From NCBI RefSeq assembly GCF_900602065.1, contig NZ_UWFN01000285.1:248001-312000 (forward strand): DNA of 64,000 bases, read 5' to 3'. The first letter of the stretch is position 1. Each line of letters opens with the position of its first letter. Under the pieces are notes generated by a model. The model saw only the letters and a list, made by a program, of their open reading frames with translations, was not told the DNA's origin and did not search any database. The position numbers were made by a program, and so were the translations under genes. Of this stretch, positions 1 to 8,281 are shown piece by piece. The DNA is from Pseudomonas viridiflava (GTDB lineage: Bacteria > Pseudomonadota > Gammaproteobacteria > Pseudomonadales > Pseudomonadaceae).

Positions 1-558
1 AACGGCTGGCAAGTCCCCGAGGGTGGCTGTGATCCGTGGGGGGTGTTCGCAGGCCCAAGGGTCACCAAGCCGGTCATCGTCGCCGCGCAAGGCTATTGCC
101 TGACGCTGGGCATCGAGTTGATGCTCGCGTCGGATATCAACCTGTGTGCAAGCACCACGCGCTTTGCACAATTGGAAGTCCATCGCGGGATTTTTGCGTT
201 TGGTGGTGCCACGCTGCGCCTGCATCAGATCGCCGGATGGGGCAACGCCATGCGCTGGCTGCTGACCGGAGATGAGTTCGATGCTCAGGAAGCCTGCCGC
301 ATGGGACTGGTTCAGGAAGTAACCGCGCCTGAAGACCTGCTTCCTTATGCATTGCTTCTGGCCGGGCGCATCGCCGAGCAGGCACCCTTGGCGATTCGCG
401 CAACGATTGCGTCTGCCCGTCAGGCTGTGCTCGAAGGTGAAACAGCCGCAGCTCAGGCGCTGCCGGGCATGGTCAACCAGATAATGCACACCGAAGACGC
501 CAAAGAAGGCCTGCTTTCCATGCAGGAGCGCAGGCCTGGTGTCTTTAAAGGCGTGTGA
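1..558 (+). CDS. Enoyl-CoA hydratase/isomerase (crotonase) family, 5' end outside window
   Basis: The reading frame is open from base 1 and ends with TGA at 556-558, so the N-terminus lies before the window. The visible part has the crotonase core: KPVIVAAQGYCLTLGIEL, where the oxyanion-hole backbone forms, followed by LASDINL and the FAQLEVHRGIFAFGG segment carrying an acidic residue where the family places a catalytic Glu. Crotonases hydrate or isomerise acyl-CoA thioesters in the cytosol, and the exact substrate cannot be read from the sequence. In P. aeruginosa a homologous gene lies close to the class II DAHP synthase, as here. Family assignment is firm, specific function is not. Confidence 0.9.
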   Translation, partial: NGWQVPEGGCDPWGVFAGPRVTKPVIVAAQGYCLTLGIELMLASDINLCASTTRFAQLEVHRGIFAFGGATLRLHQIAGWGNAMRWLLTGDEFDAQEACRMGLVQEVTAPEDLLPYALLLAGRIAEQAPLAIRATIASARQAVLEGETAAAQALPGMVNQIMHTEDAKEGLLSMQERRPGVFKGV

Positions 559-613
559 TCTGAGTCCCACAGTATCCGTGACACAGCACTGTCGCGCAGC
601 AGGCATTGGACCT

Positions 614-681
614 GAGCTGCCGGAGGCTGTGATGGCGGTGTGTCAGGATAAAAGCATCGCAGCCTTCGGCAGCTCCTACAG
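614..681. repeat. REP palindrome, 'ggagctgccg' family
   Basis: An imperfect inverted repeat of the form gagctgccggaggctg ... cagccttcggcagctc lies between convergent genes. The same arms recur at 3058, 14583, 17333 and 24465. The preceding 579-605 stretch resembles 23291-23315 (tgacacagc..tgt.gcgcagca), so a short extra module seems attached to some REP copies. Confidence 0.8.
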
Positions 682-742
682 AAATGCGCCCCAAAGGTCG
701 TTCGCCGTGTCCGGACATGGGCAACGCCTGAAGGCTCTGTCT

Positions 743-1498
743 TCAGGTTGCCGGACGAACATCCTTGATCAATGACGCCAGCGAGTAACCGAGGCGTGGC
801 GCCAGTTCTTCAGCACGGGCGTTGAGCGCCGCTATGTCCAGCTCCTGATCAAGATCGGCAGGAACGATCAGGATAACGTTGCCCTCCTTCACTGGCAGCT
901 CCCAGTAGTGCCGGTGATAGAGGCCACGTAACAGCGCCGCGCCCAAGGGCTTGCCGTCATCCGCTGCCCATTGATTGATCACCAGCCAGCCGCCTGAATT
1001 CAGACGCTTTTGACAGTTCTCGAGGAATTTCCAGGCCAGATGCCCGACGCCAGGACCGACATCAGTATAGAGGTCGACGAAAATCAGGTCCGCAGGCTCA
1101 GCGGTTTCCAGCAGTTCCAGCGCATCCCCGATGCGAATGTACAACCGCGGATCATCATCCAGGCCCATGAACTCAATAGCCAGACGCGGCACGTCAGGGC
1201 GCAATTCGATGGCTTCGACATCTTCCAGCGGCAGGAACTTGAGGCACGCCTGAGTCAGAGTCCCTGCCCCAAGGCCCAGAAACAGCGCGCTCTCAGGGGC
1301 TTCGTGGCACAACGCGCCAATCAGCATCGCCCGGGTGTAGTCGTACTCAAGCCAACTGGGATCGGCCGTGAAGGTGCAGCTTTGCTCAATGGCATCGCCG
1401 AATTCCAGAAAGCGGTAGTCGTCGACTTCCAGTACGCGAATCATGCCGAAATCGTCGTGTACCTCGGCCAGAATCCGCTCCACCCGCTCCTCAGTCAT
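743..1498 (-). CDS. Spermidine synthase-like class I methyltransferase-fold protein
   Basis: A 251-residue protein with the Rossmann fold of polyamine aminopropyltransferases: FLGLGAGTLTQACLKF (cofactor-binding glycine loop), VEAIELRPDVPRLA (acidic end of beta-2) and ADLIFVDLYTD (acidic motif IV). These agree with the SpeE-like branch, but the N-terminal barrel of true spermidine synthase is short, so the substrate is uncertain. The ATG at 1498 is chosen because an AGGAG ribosome site lies just upstream, and an earlier in-frame start eight codons before has none. It converges on the REP element after the hydratase gene. Confidence 0.8.
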   Translation of the reverse strand: MTEERVERILAEVHDDFGMIRVLEVDDYRFLEFGDAIEQSCTFTADPSWLEYDYTRAMLIGALCHEAPESALFLGLGAGTLTQACLKFLPLEDVEAIELRPDVPRLAIEFMGLDDDPRLYIRIGDALELLETAEPADLIFVDLYTDVGPGVGHLAWKFLENCQKRLNSGGWLVINQWAADDGKPLGAALLRGLYHRHYWELPVKEGNVILIVPADLDQELDIAALNARAEELAPRLGYSLASLIKDVRPAT

Positions 1499-1702
1499 TG
1501 CTTCTCCTAACGGCGAGCCCAAGTCTGGCCTGTTGAGGCGGTCACCGGACCGCGCAAAAAAGCGAATTGTCGATCAAGCACAGCAACAAGGTCACGCTCT
1601 TTCTCTTTAATTGCCGCACCGGGGCTCCGATCATCCCTTGTTCACTGGCGACGGCTCGGCGAACTGCTAACATGCCGGTCCGATCGCACTGACCTTGAGT
1701 TC

Positions 1703-3052
1703 ATGATGAGCCAACCCTGGAGCCCCGACAGCTGGCGGGCACTGCCCATTCAGCAGCAACCTCAATACCCCGATGCTGCGCACTTGTTAAAGGTCGAGCA
1801 GACGTTGGCAAGCTATCCGCCTCTGGTGTTCGCGGGTGAGGCCAGAGAGTTGCGTCGACAGTTCGCCGAGGTGACTCAGGGTCGCGCCTTCCTGCTACAG
1901 GGTGGAGACTGCGCGGAAAGCTTCGTCGAGTTTTCCGCCGCCAAGATCCGCGACACCTTCAAAGTGCTGTTGCAGATGGCAATCGTCATGACCTTCGCCG
2001 CTGGCTGCCCGGTGGTCAAAGTCGGTCGCATGGCTGGCCAATTCGCCAAGCCGCGCTCGGCCAACGATGAAACCATCGACGGCGTGACCTTCCCGGCGTA
2101 TCGCGGCGACATCGTCAATGCCATCGGTTTCGATGAGAAAAGCCGCGTTCCCGATCCGGACCGGTTGATTCAGGCTTACAACCAGTCCACTGCGACCCTG
2201 AACCTGTTGCGCGCTTTCGCCCAAGGCGGCTTTGCCGACCTGCATCAAGTGCACAAGTGGAACCTGGACTTCATCGCTAACTCGGCTTTGGCCGAAAAGT
2301 ACAGCCAACTGGCTGACCGCATTGATGAAACCCTGGCGTTCATGCGCGCCTGTGGCATGGACAGCTCGCCGCAATTGCGCGAAACCAGCTTCTTCACCGC
2401 CCACGAAGCCCTGCTGCTGAACTATGAAGAAGCGTTTGTACGCCGCGACAGCCTGACCAACGATTACTACGATTGCTCCGCGCACATGCTCTGGATCGGC
2501 GATCGCACCCGGCAACTGGATGGCGCTCATGTAGAGTTCCTGCGCGGGGTGAACAACCCGATCGGCGTCAAAGTCGGGCCCAGCATGAACACCGATGACC
2601 TGATCAGACTGATCGACATCCTTAATCCGGATAACGATCCGGGCCGCCTCAACCTGATCGCCCGCATGGGCGCAAACAAGGTCGGCGACCACTTGCCACA
2701 GCTGATTCGCGCAGTTGAGCGGGAGGGCCGCAAGGTGTTGTGGAGTTCCGACCCGATGCACGGCAACACAATCAAAGCCAGCAGCGGCTACAAGACCCGC
2801 GACTTCGCGCAGATCCTCGGCGAGGTGAAGCAGTTCTTCCAGGTGCATCAGGCGGAAGGCACGTATGCGGGCGGCATCCATATCGAAATGACCGGCCAGA
2901 ACGTCACTGAATGTATTGGTGGTGCCCGACCGATCACTGAAGATGGCTTGTCAGATCGCTATCACACCCACTGCGACCCACGGATGAACGCGGACCAGTC
3001 GCTGGAACTGGCGTTTCTGATTGCCGAGACGTTGAAGCAGGTCAGACGATAG
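1703..3052 (+). CDS. Class II 3-deoxy-7-phosphoheptulonate synthase (DAHP synthase)
   Basis: A 449-residue plant/microbial type II DAHP synthase, which condenses PEP and erythrose-4-phosphate in the first step of the shikimate pathway. Visible signatures are LQGGDCAESF with the metal-binding Cys, YRGDIVNAIGF, DLHQVHKWN, GPSMNTDDL, WSSDPMHGNT and GGIHIEMTGQNVTECIGGA, giving the expected full length. Pseudomonads use class II enzymes both in primary metabolism and in phenazine synthesis (PhzC). With no phenazine genes nearby and with housekeeping neighbours, the general aromatic role is preferred. Two consecutive ATGs (1703 and 1706) are possible starts and neither has a strong ribosome site. 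Confidence 0.95.
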   Translation: MMSQPWSPDSWRALPIQQQPQYPDAAHLLKVEQTLASYPPLVFAGEARELRRQFAEVTQGRAFLLQGGDCAESFVEFSAAKIRDTFKVLLQMAIVMTFAAGCPVVKVGRMAGQFAKPRSANDETIDGVTFPAYRGDIVNAIGFDEKSRVPDPDRLIQAYNQSTATLNLLRAFAQGGFADLHQVHKWNLDFIANSALAEKYSQLADRIDETLAFMRACGMDSSPQLRETSFFTAHEALLLNYEEAFVRRDSLTNDYYDCSAHMLWIGDRTRQLDGAHVEFLRGVNNPIGVKVGPSMNTDDLIRLIDILNPDNDPGRLNLIARMGANKVGDHLPQLIRAVEREGRKVLWSSDPMHGNTIKASSGYKTRDFAQILGEVKQFFQVHQAEGTYAGGIHIEMTGQNVTECIGGARPITEDGLSDRYHTHCDPRMNADQSLELAFLIAETLKQVRR

Positions 3053-3057
3053 TTTTT

Positions 3058-3123
3058 ACAGGAGCTGCCGAAGGCTGCGAATGGACTTCACAACGCAAGT
3101 ACATAGCATCCTTCGGCTGCGCC
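3058..3123. repeat. REP palindrome, degenerate
   Basis: Arms ggagctgccgaaggctgcg and catccttcggctgcgcc flank a centre of about 30 bases right after the DAHP synthase stop codon. The right arm is diverged from other copies. Confidence 0.7.
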
Positions 3124-3478
3124 TAAATAAAATCACGGCGTGATAATAGCGTAACGCCCTTCAGCAATCGCAGAAACGCCCTACATAACCCCAGAACTCC
3201 CCTCCCTAAACTGATCGCCCACTTATTTCAGGACGATCACCTGTGGCGCATCTCAACCTCTCGGTAGAACTCAGAACTCGTCACGGGGAAATCAGCAGAC
3301 CCCACCGTGCAACCGACGTCAGTGGCTATAGCCACTGGGGCCAGTTCTGATGCGCGATCCGAAGACAGCGGCGGATACACCAGAGAGCAAGCGACTTAAA
3401 CAGGCCGCTGTTGCGCTGAACAATCATGCTTGCACGTTAGCCATGAGGCACAGTCACCACTAAAAGCCTGCTAGATGA
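3124..3478. other. Gap without a convincing gene
   Basis: About 350 bases with no supported coding region. The only structure noted is an exact 18-base palindrome at 3320-3337 (cagtggcta/tagccactg), which has no T-tract and no recognisable operator identity. Confidence 0.5.
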
Positions 3479-4054
3479 GTGGCGAAAAGAAAAATGAATC
3501 CAGTTCTTCAGCACATCAGCTATGTATGCCTTAGCGTAATATTACTTGTGCCGTCAGCCTTACTGGGTCAGCACCTGTCTAAACCAGGGCACCGCAGGCC
3601 GGCATTCAAAGTGGGGTTTGTTTACAACTGCGGAATGGCGCTGGCGCAGGTAAATTTCTTCATGAAAGGAGAGTTTCTTTTCCTGGGTACTCTTGATAGT
3701 TCATACATTGTATTCCTGGGCCTCGTATTTTCAATTTTTCACCTGCGTAGCAACGCAGCGTTGAGCCCCGGGACTTACGGAAAAACAGATGCATTGAGTA
3801 CGACTGACCTGCGTAGCATTTATTTATTCGATCTGTACATGGACCGGGTTCTTTTCTGGACGAAATGGGGATTGATCATTTTGATAACCTCTGCAGTTTA
3901 CACTGTCATGATTGGCTACCTTTTGATCCAGATACCCTTGGAAACATCGCTCGACATGAACACCCGTAGAGCCTTGGGCGGTATTTTATATTTGGTCCTT
4001 GTCGTACTAGTAACGTATCTCACCCAAAGACACTACAAAGTCAAAAGCCGCTGA
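3479..4054 (+). CDS. Hypothetical multi-pass membrane protein
   Basis: A 191-residue reading frame not recognised as a known family. It shows hydrophobic stretches near residues 11-29, 45-62, 70-87, 125-150 and 165-183, suggesting four or five membrane segments, and a Lys/Arg-rich C-terminus. The first codon is GTG (3479); the ATG at 3494 is equally possible, and no clear ribosome site decides. An ATG at 3475 in another frame stops after 19 codons. The last 22 bases overlap the convergent glycosylase gene. The sequence is AT-richer than its neighbours, which may mark later acquisition. Confidence 0.55.
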   Translation: MAKRKMNPVLQHISYVCLSVILLVPSALLGQHLSKPGHRRPAFKVGFVYNCGMALAQVNFFMKGEFLFLGTLDSSYIVFLGLVFSIFHLRSNAALSPGTYGKTDALSTTDLRSIYLFDLYMDRVLFWTKWGLIILITSAVYTVMIGYLLIQIPLETSLDMNTRRALGGILYLVLVVLVTYLTQRHYKVKSR

Positions 4055-5265
4055 TTGCTATCGATCTCGCCCCTCAACCTCACGCCACTCGCCCGTGCAC
4101 AATTAACCTGCACCTCAGCCAACCCCAACCAATCGGCCATCTGCCGCAGATTCCGCGCCAGCGCCTGCATGCCCTCTTCGTCCAGACCCGGCTGTTCTTC
4201 GTGCACCGCGTGTACAGCGAGGCGCCCCGCTGCACGTTCGGCGCGCAGATCGACTCGCGCAGCAATGCGCTCGTTATGCAGAAACGGCAGCACGTAGTAG
4301 CCGTAAACCCTTTTGGCCTGTGGTGTGTAGATCTCCAGCCGATAGCGGAAATCGAACAGCCGTTGAGTACGGGCACGCTCCCAGATCAATGAATCGAACG
4401 GCGACAGCAGCGCACTGGCGGACACCTTGCGCGGTGCTTTGCTGTCCGGGAGACAGAATGCGGGTTGCCGCCAGTCTTGAACCCGAACCGCCTGTAGATC
4501 ACCCGCTTCCACCAGTTCTGCCAGAGCACGTCGGCTCGGCAGCGGATCCTGCCGGAAGTAATCACGCAGGTCCTTTTCCGTGCCGACTCCCAACGCGGTC
4601 GTTGCATGCAGCAACAGGGCACGCTGAGCCTGATCCTCGCTGATCTCGGGGTGATCAAGTACGGCACCAGGCAGCACTCGCTCTGGTAAGTCATAGAGCC
4701 GTTCAAAACCACGACGCCCTGCGACTGTCAGTTCTCCAGCCGCAAATAACCATTCCAGCGCCAGCTTTTCAGCACTCCAGTCCCACCATGGACCGGCGCG
4801 CTCCTGACGGGTACTCAAGCTTCCCGCCCCCAGCGCACCTTGCTCACGCACAGCCTGCAGGACACGAGCGACAGTCGGCTGTTGCTCTCGACCAAATGTC
4901 GCCAGTTGGCGGTAGATACCCTCTCCTTGAGCGGCGCGACGCATGCGCCAGCGCATCAGCGGATAGAGGCTCACAGGCAATAGCGAGGCCTCATGCCCCC
5001 AGTACTCAAACAATTTACGCTGCCGCCCCTGACTCCACGCGGCCTGATCCAGCAATGTCCGGGAGTAGTTACCGAGTCGGGAAAACAGCGGCAGGTAGTG
5101 AGACCTCACCAGCGCATTCACTGAGTCGATCTGCAGCAAACCGAGCCGCTCGACCAACTGTGTGACATGTGCTGCCTTGATCGTGACAGACGGCTGTCGC
5201 CCGTTGAAACCTTGGGCAGCCAGTGCCAATCGACGTGCTTGCTTGAGCGACAATTCTAAAAGCAT
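4033..5265 (-). CDS. YcaQ-family winged-helix DNA glycosylase
   Basis: A 410-residue protein of the HTH_42/YcaQ (AlkX) family. The E. coli member removes alkylated bases and unhooks DNA interstrand crosslinks. The family catalytic QxD motif is visible as LLQIDSVNA (Gln46-Asp48), followed by RSHYLPLFSRLG and a WGHEASLLP block; FDSLIWERARTQRLFDF and YGYYVLPFLH are typical of the C-terminal half. The ATG at 5265 is preceded by AGGAG six bases away, and that ribosome site sits in a hairpin (5268-5286). It lies 48 bases downstream of a small DUF1127 gene on the same strand. Confidence 0.85.
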   Translation of the reverse strand: MLLELSLKQARRLALAAQGFNGRQPSVTIKAAHVTQLVERLGLLQIDSVNALVRSHYLPLFSRLGNYSRTLLDQAAWSQGRQRKLFEYWGHEASLLPVSLYPLMRWRMRRAAQGEGIYRQLATFGREQQPTVARVLQAVREQGALGAGSLSTRQERAGPWWDWSAEKLALEWLFAAGELTVAGRRGFERLYDLPERVLPGAVLDHPEISEDQAQRALLLHATTALGVGTEKDLRDYFRQDPLPSRRALAELVEAGDLQAVRVQDWRQPAFCLPDSKAPRKVSASALLSPFDSLIWERARTQRLFDFRYRLEIYTPQAKRVYGYYVLPFLHNERIAARVDLRAERAAGRLAVHAVHEEQPGLDEEGMQALARNLRQMADWLGLAEVQVNCARASGVRLRGEIDSNQRLLTL

Positions 5266-5267
5266 AA

Positions 5268-5286
5268 GGGGCTCCTGAAGAGCCCC
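5268..5286 (-). promoter_or_regulatory. Hairpin covering the ribosome site of the YcaQ gene
   Basis: On the minus strand a 7-bp perfect stem (ggggctc / gagcccc, 5-base loop) directly precedes the ATG at 5265. The AGGAG ribosome site lies at the loop and in the downstream arm, so folding would mask it. It could also act as a weak terminator for the DUF1127 gene, but no strong T-run follows. Confidence 0.45.
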
Positions 5287-5313
5287 AACGCTAACCGATA
5301 CAGCACGCTGATG

Positions 5314-5550
5314 TCAGCGTTTCATCGGGTCGTTCCAGAAATGCTGCTCGGCTTCCTGATAAGCATCGGCACGGCTCAACCCCAGGTCTTTCAATGCAGC
5401 GTCGCTCAAGGCCGCCAACTGCCGACGCTGGCGATGCAGTTCGTACCAGCGGGAAGCGTGTTTTTTGACAGATTTGAGCAAACGCTCGATCCATGAATCC
5501 TGAGACAAGGTTTTCAGTACCAGCACATAACCTTTTTGACCTTTCATCAT
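5314..5550 (-). CDS. DUF1127 domain small protein
   Basis: 78 residues with the DUF1127 (YjiS-like) signature at the C-terminal half: RRQLAALSDAALKDLGLSRA, followed by an acidic tail. It is a short, basic, probably cytosolic protein; members of this family in alpha-proteobacteria have been linked to RNA binding and phosphate stress, and the role in Pseudomonas is not established. A GGAGG ribosome site precedes the double ATG at 5550. Divergent from the LysR regulator gene, with which it shares a short intergenic region of about 60-95 bases. Confidence 0.85.
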   Translation of the reverse strand: MMKGQKGYVLVLKTLSQDSWIERLLKSVKKHASRWYELHRQRRQLAALSDAALKDLGLSRADAYQEAEQHFWNDPMKR

Positions 5551-5644
5551 CTAGTCCTCCATGTGGGATGGCTAGAGTCTCGCGCCAGCGCTAAGATCAA
5601 TCCAACGAATGTTTCTTATGGGCTGCATCTGGGAGATTGATGTA

Positions 5645-6499
5645 TTGGCCAACTACCCGAGTATTGATACGGAGCTTTTGCGGACCTTTGTAGCCATCGC
5701 CGATCACGGCGGGTTTACCCGCGCAGGCGAAGCGGTCAACCGCACGCAATCCGCAGTCAGCATGCAGATGAAGCGACTGGAGGATGACATCCTGCAGCGC
5801 TCGCTGTTCCAGCGCGATGGCCGGACTGTCAGCTTTACCGCAGAAGGTCAGGTGTTGCTCGGTTATGCACGGCGCATCCTGAAATTGCACAGCGAAGTCT
5901 TCAATACCCTGCGTGAACCGCACATGGTGGGCCGGGTGAAAATCGGCACGCCTGACGATTACGTCATGCGCTTTCTACCCGGCATTCTGTCGCGTTTCGC
6001 GCAGGCGTATCCGCTGATTCAGATTGAAGTACACTGCGAATCCTCGTCGGCGCTGCTGCAACGTCAGGACATGGACCTGAGTATTGTCACCTGTCGCCCT
6101 GGCACGGAAACCGGACAGATTCTGCGTCAGGAACATTTTGTCTGGGCTGAGGCTGTGGGTTTCTGTCCACACGAACAAACCCCGATGCCCATTGCGATGT
6201 TCAACAGTGACTGCTTCTGCCGTGAATGGGCATGCACCGCACTGGACGCGGCGCAGCGTGACTACCGCGTCGCTTACACCAGCGCCAGCTTGTCAGCACT
6301 GATGGCGGTGGTCAGCGCAGGGCTGGCGGTCACGGCGCAGATGCAAAGCCTGATGACACCGGACTTGCGTATTCTAGGTGAAGCCGAAGGGTTACCCCCC
6401 CTGCCATCAGCGAGCATCGTCCTGCTACGAAACCCGAAAAGCGTGTCGCCCATCACTGAATGCCTGGCCGAACACATCGCCGAAGGTTTCAAGCTCTGA
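5645..6499 (+). CDS. LysR-type transcriptional regulator
   Basis: A LysR regulator with the N-terminal winged helix (LLRTFVAIADHGGFTRAGEA and RTQSAVSMQMKRLED) and a periplasmic-binding-like effector domain. Length is about 284 residues if translation starts at the TTG at 5645, which has GGGAG upstream. An in-frame ATG at 5609 would add 12 residues but lacks a ribosome site. The gene is divergent from the DUF1127 gene and converges on the TauE-type exporter gene, which it may control. The effector cannot be predicted. Confidence 0.9.
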   Translation: MANYPSIDTELLRTFVAIADHGGFTRAGEAVNRTQSAVSMQMKRLEDDILQRSLFQRDGRTVSFTAEGQVLLGYARRILKLHSEVFNTLREPHMVGRVKIGTPDDYVMRFLPGILSRFAQAYPLIQIEVHCESSSALLQRQDMDLSIVTCRPGTETGQILRQEHFVWAEAVGFCPHEQTPMPIAMFNSDCFCREWACTALDAAQRDYRVAYTSASLSALMAVVSAGLAVTAQMQSLMTPDLRILGEAEGLPPLPSASIVLLRNPKSVSPITECLAEHIAEGFKL

Positions 6500-6503
6500 G
6501 CGT

Positions 6504-7250
6504 TCAGGCCTTAAACGCCAGAATTACCGCGCAGATCACCAGAAAGCCGCAGAACAACGAACGCAGCAGACGCTCAGGCATCGAAAACGCCAGCTTCACG
6601 CCCCAACTGATGCTGGCCAGCCCGCCGACAGCCAGTGGAATGCCCATGCTCCAATTGACGTGGTCGTGCAGCGCATAAGTGAACAGCGTGATTGCCGTGC
6701 TGGGTGCGGCCAATGCCAGTGCGAGGCCTTGCGCAACCACCTGAGTCGCACCGAAAAAGCTGGTCAGAATGGGGGTTGCAATGACGCCACCGCCCACACC
6801 GAACAAACCACCGGTAACACCCGAGCCAATCCCCAACATCCAGAGGCGGTCGACATGGCGCAACTCCGTACTGGCCTGACCTTTGCGCCAGAACATCTGT
6901 GCCAGATTGAAAGCCGTCAGCAGAATCAGAAATACGACGAAGGCCAGACGCATGTGTTGCGGATCCAGGCGCACCGCCCACAGCGAGGTCAGCCATGCGA
7001 AGCAGAAACTGGGGATGATCAGCATCATGGCGTTACGCGGGGAAATACGATTGCGCTGGTTATAGCGCCACAGCGCCAACAACACGTTAGGCAACACCAT
7101 CAGCAAAGCAGTGCCTTGCGCCAGTTGCTGATCAAGCCCGAAAAGCACACCTAAAGCAGGAATCGCAACCAGGCCACCACCAATGCCGAACAACCCGCCC
7201 AGCGTGCCCATCGCGGCACCCAACACTACAAACATCAGCACTTCAATCAC
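6504..7250 (-). CDS. TauE/SafE-family sulfite/anion exporter
   Basis: A multi-pass inner-membrane protein of the TauE/SafE family, which exports sulfite, sulfoacetate or related organic anions. Two family glycine-rich repeats are visible: GTLGGLFGIGGGLVAIPAL near the start and GVTGGLFGVGGGVIATPIL at mid-protein, with about eight hydrophobic segments. The GTG at 7250 is chosen, with GGGGA upstream, giving 248 residues, the usual family length; a longer frame back to 7367 adds a Cys-rich, non-hydrophobic leader unlike the family. It ends 4 bases from the convergent LysR gene. The substrate is unknown. Confidence 0.85.
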   Translation of the reverse strand: MIEVLMFVVLGAAMGTLGGLFGIGGGLVAIPALGVLFGLDQQLAQGTALLMVLPNVLLALWRYNQRNRISPRNAMMLIIPSFCFAWLTSLWAVRLDPQHMRLAFVVFLILLTAFNLAQMFWRKGQASTELRHVDRLWMLGIGSGVTGGLFGVGGGVIATPILTSFFGATQVVAQGLALALAAPSTAITLFTYALHDHVNWSMGIPLAVGGLASISWGVKLAFSMPERLLRSLFCGFLVICAVILAFKA

Positions 7251-7455
7251 GCCACGATCCCCACTCAAACGATGCGCGCATGCTACGCAGTCTGACTGCT
7301 CAGGCAAATAACCGATGTGCGCAATTGCGCAGGTTTCATGCGTGTATCCGGCGCCCACAACCAGCAACCTGCAAGCACCGGATGGAATTTATCTGGCGCA
7401 ATAAAGATCACAGCACTAAATTGTCGCCATGACACACCCTAGAGAGGACCACCCC

Positions 7456-7923
7456 ATGAGCGCTGACGCCAGCCCCACTGCCGACAGTAACTGCCAAGCG
7501 TTGCAGCTCGACAACCAACTGTGTTTCGCCCTGTATTCAACTTCACTGATGATGACCAAGGTCTACAAACCACTGCTCCAGGCCTTGGGCCTGACGTATC
7601 CACAGTACCTGGCGATGATGGTGCTCTGGGAACAGGACGGTCTTACCGTTGGTGAAGTGAGCACTCGCCTGCTGACTGACCCGGGGTCTTTGACTCCGCT
7701 GCTAAAGCGCCTGGAAGGCGAAGGGCTGATCAGCCGTACACGCAGCAAGGAAGATGAACGGGTTGTGCTGCTACGCCTCACCGAGCAAGGCCGCGCCCTG
7801 CAACAAAAAGCCCTGACCGTGCCCGGCTGCATTCTGACAGCCAGTGGCCTGAAGATTGAGCAACTGCAAGCATTGCAAGGCGAACTGCTCAAGCTGCGCG
7901 GGAATTTGCAGGGCAGTGCTTGA
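7456..7923 (+). CDS. ohrR: Organic-peroxide-sensing MarR-family repressor OhrR
   Basis: 155 residues of the MarR fold. The sensing cysteine sits in the OhrR motif NQLCFALYSTS (Cys23), and a second cysteine lies near the C-terminus (VPGCIL, Cys125), so this is the two-cysteine type in which organic hydroperoxides cause a disulfide and release from DNA. The winged helix spans LTVGEVSTRL to RTRSKEDERVVLLRLT. The ATG at 7456 has a GAGAGGA site seven bases upstream; an in-frame ATG at 7429 does not. It sits directly upstream of ohr in the same direction, the classical arrangement. Confidence 0.93.
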   Translation: MSADASPTADSNCQALQLDNQLCFALYSTSLMMTKVYKPLLQALGLTYPQYLAMMVLWEQDGLTVGEVSTRLLTDPGSLTPLLKRLEGEGLISRTRSKEDERVVLLRLTEQGRALQQKALTVPGCILTASGLKIEQLQALQGELLKLRGNLQGSA

Positions 7924-7984
7924 GGGGGCTTTTTCTCGTCAACCAGGAGCTGCTATTGATAAAGCAGGACTGAAATGCAATCTC

Positions 7985-8074
7985 GTGGGAGCGAATTCAT
8001 TCGCGAAGAGGCCGGCACCTCCGACATAGATTGATAGACAGGAATACCGTCTTCGCGAATGAATTCGCTCCCAC
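7985..8074. repeat. REP palindrome, 'gtgggagcgaatt' family
   Basis: Arms gtgggagcgaattcattcgc and gcgaatgaattcgctcccac are exact complements around a centre of about 50 bases. Related copies occur at 13076, 19537 and 23336, with a half copy near 60069. Confidence 0.85.
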
Positions 8075-8153
8075 AGGACCATGACCGCCGCCAAATTTCT
8101 CGCCCCCTCCTCGCGTCACGAAGCACTCAAACACAACATTTTAAAAAATTAGC

Positions 8154-8221
8154 TTGCGCGCAATATATTTGCGCGATACATTTAATTCGCACTCAGTTAG
8201 CGCGCAAACATTTAGCGCAAA
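8154..8221 (+). promoter_or_regulatory. Candidate OhrR operator cluster upstream of ohr
   Basis: Four copies of a short element occur within 68 bases: ttgcgcgcaa (8154, a perfect palindrome), ttgcgcgat (8169), ttagcgcgcaaa (8197) and ttagcgcaaa (8212), embedded in AT-rich DNA. The cluster lies about 60 bases before the ohr ATG, where an OhrR-controlled promoter is expected. Assigning it to OhrR is inference from position and symmetry. Confidence 0.55.
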
Positions 8222-8281
8222 CAGACAACTTTTAGACCACTCCGATCACTACGATCTTTCGACCATAAATGAGGTGACACC

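Noticed and set aside
1895..2881. 328-codon open frame on the minus strand
   Set aside because: Antisense to the well-conserved class II DAHP synthase, no recognisable domain, no start signal.
3320..3337. 18-base perfect palindrome as a regulator site
   Set aside because: No gene start is suitably placed (the next is 140 bases away) and no second copy was found; chance or unknown.
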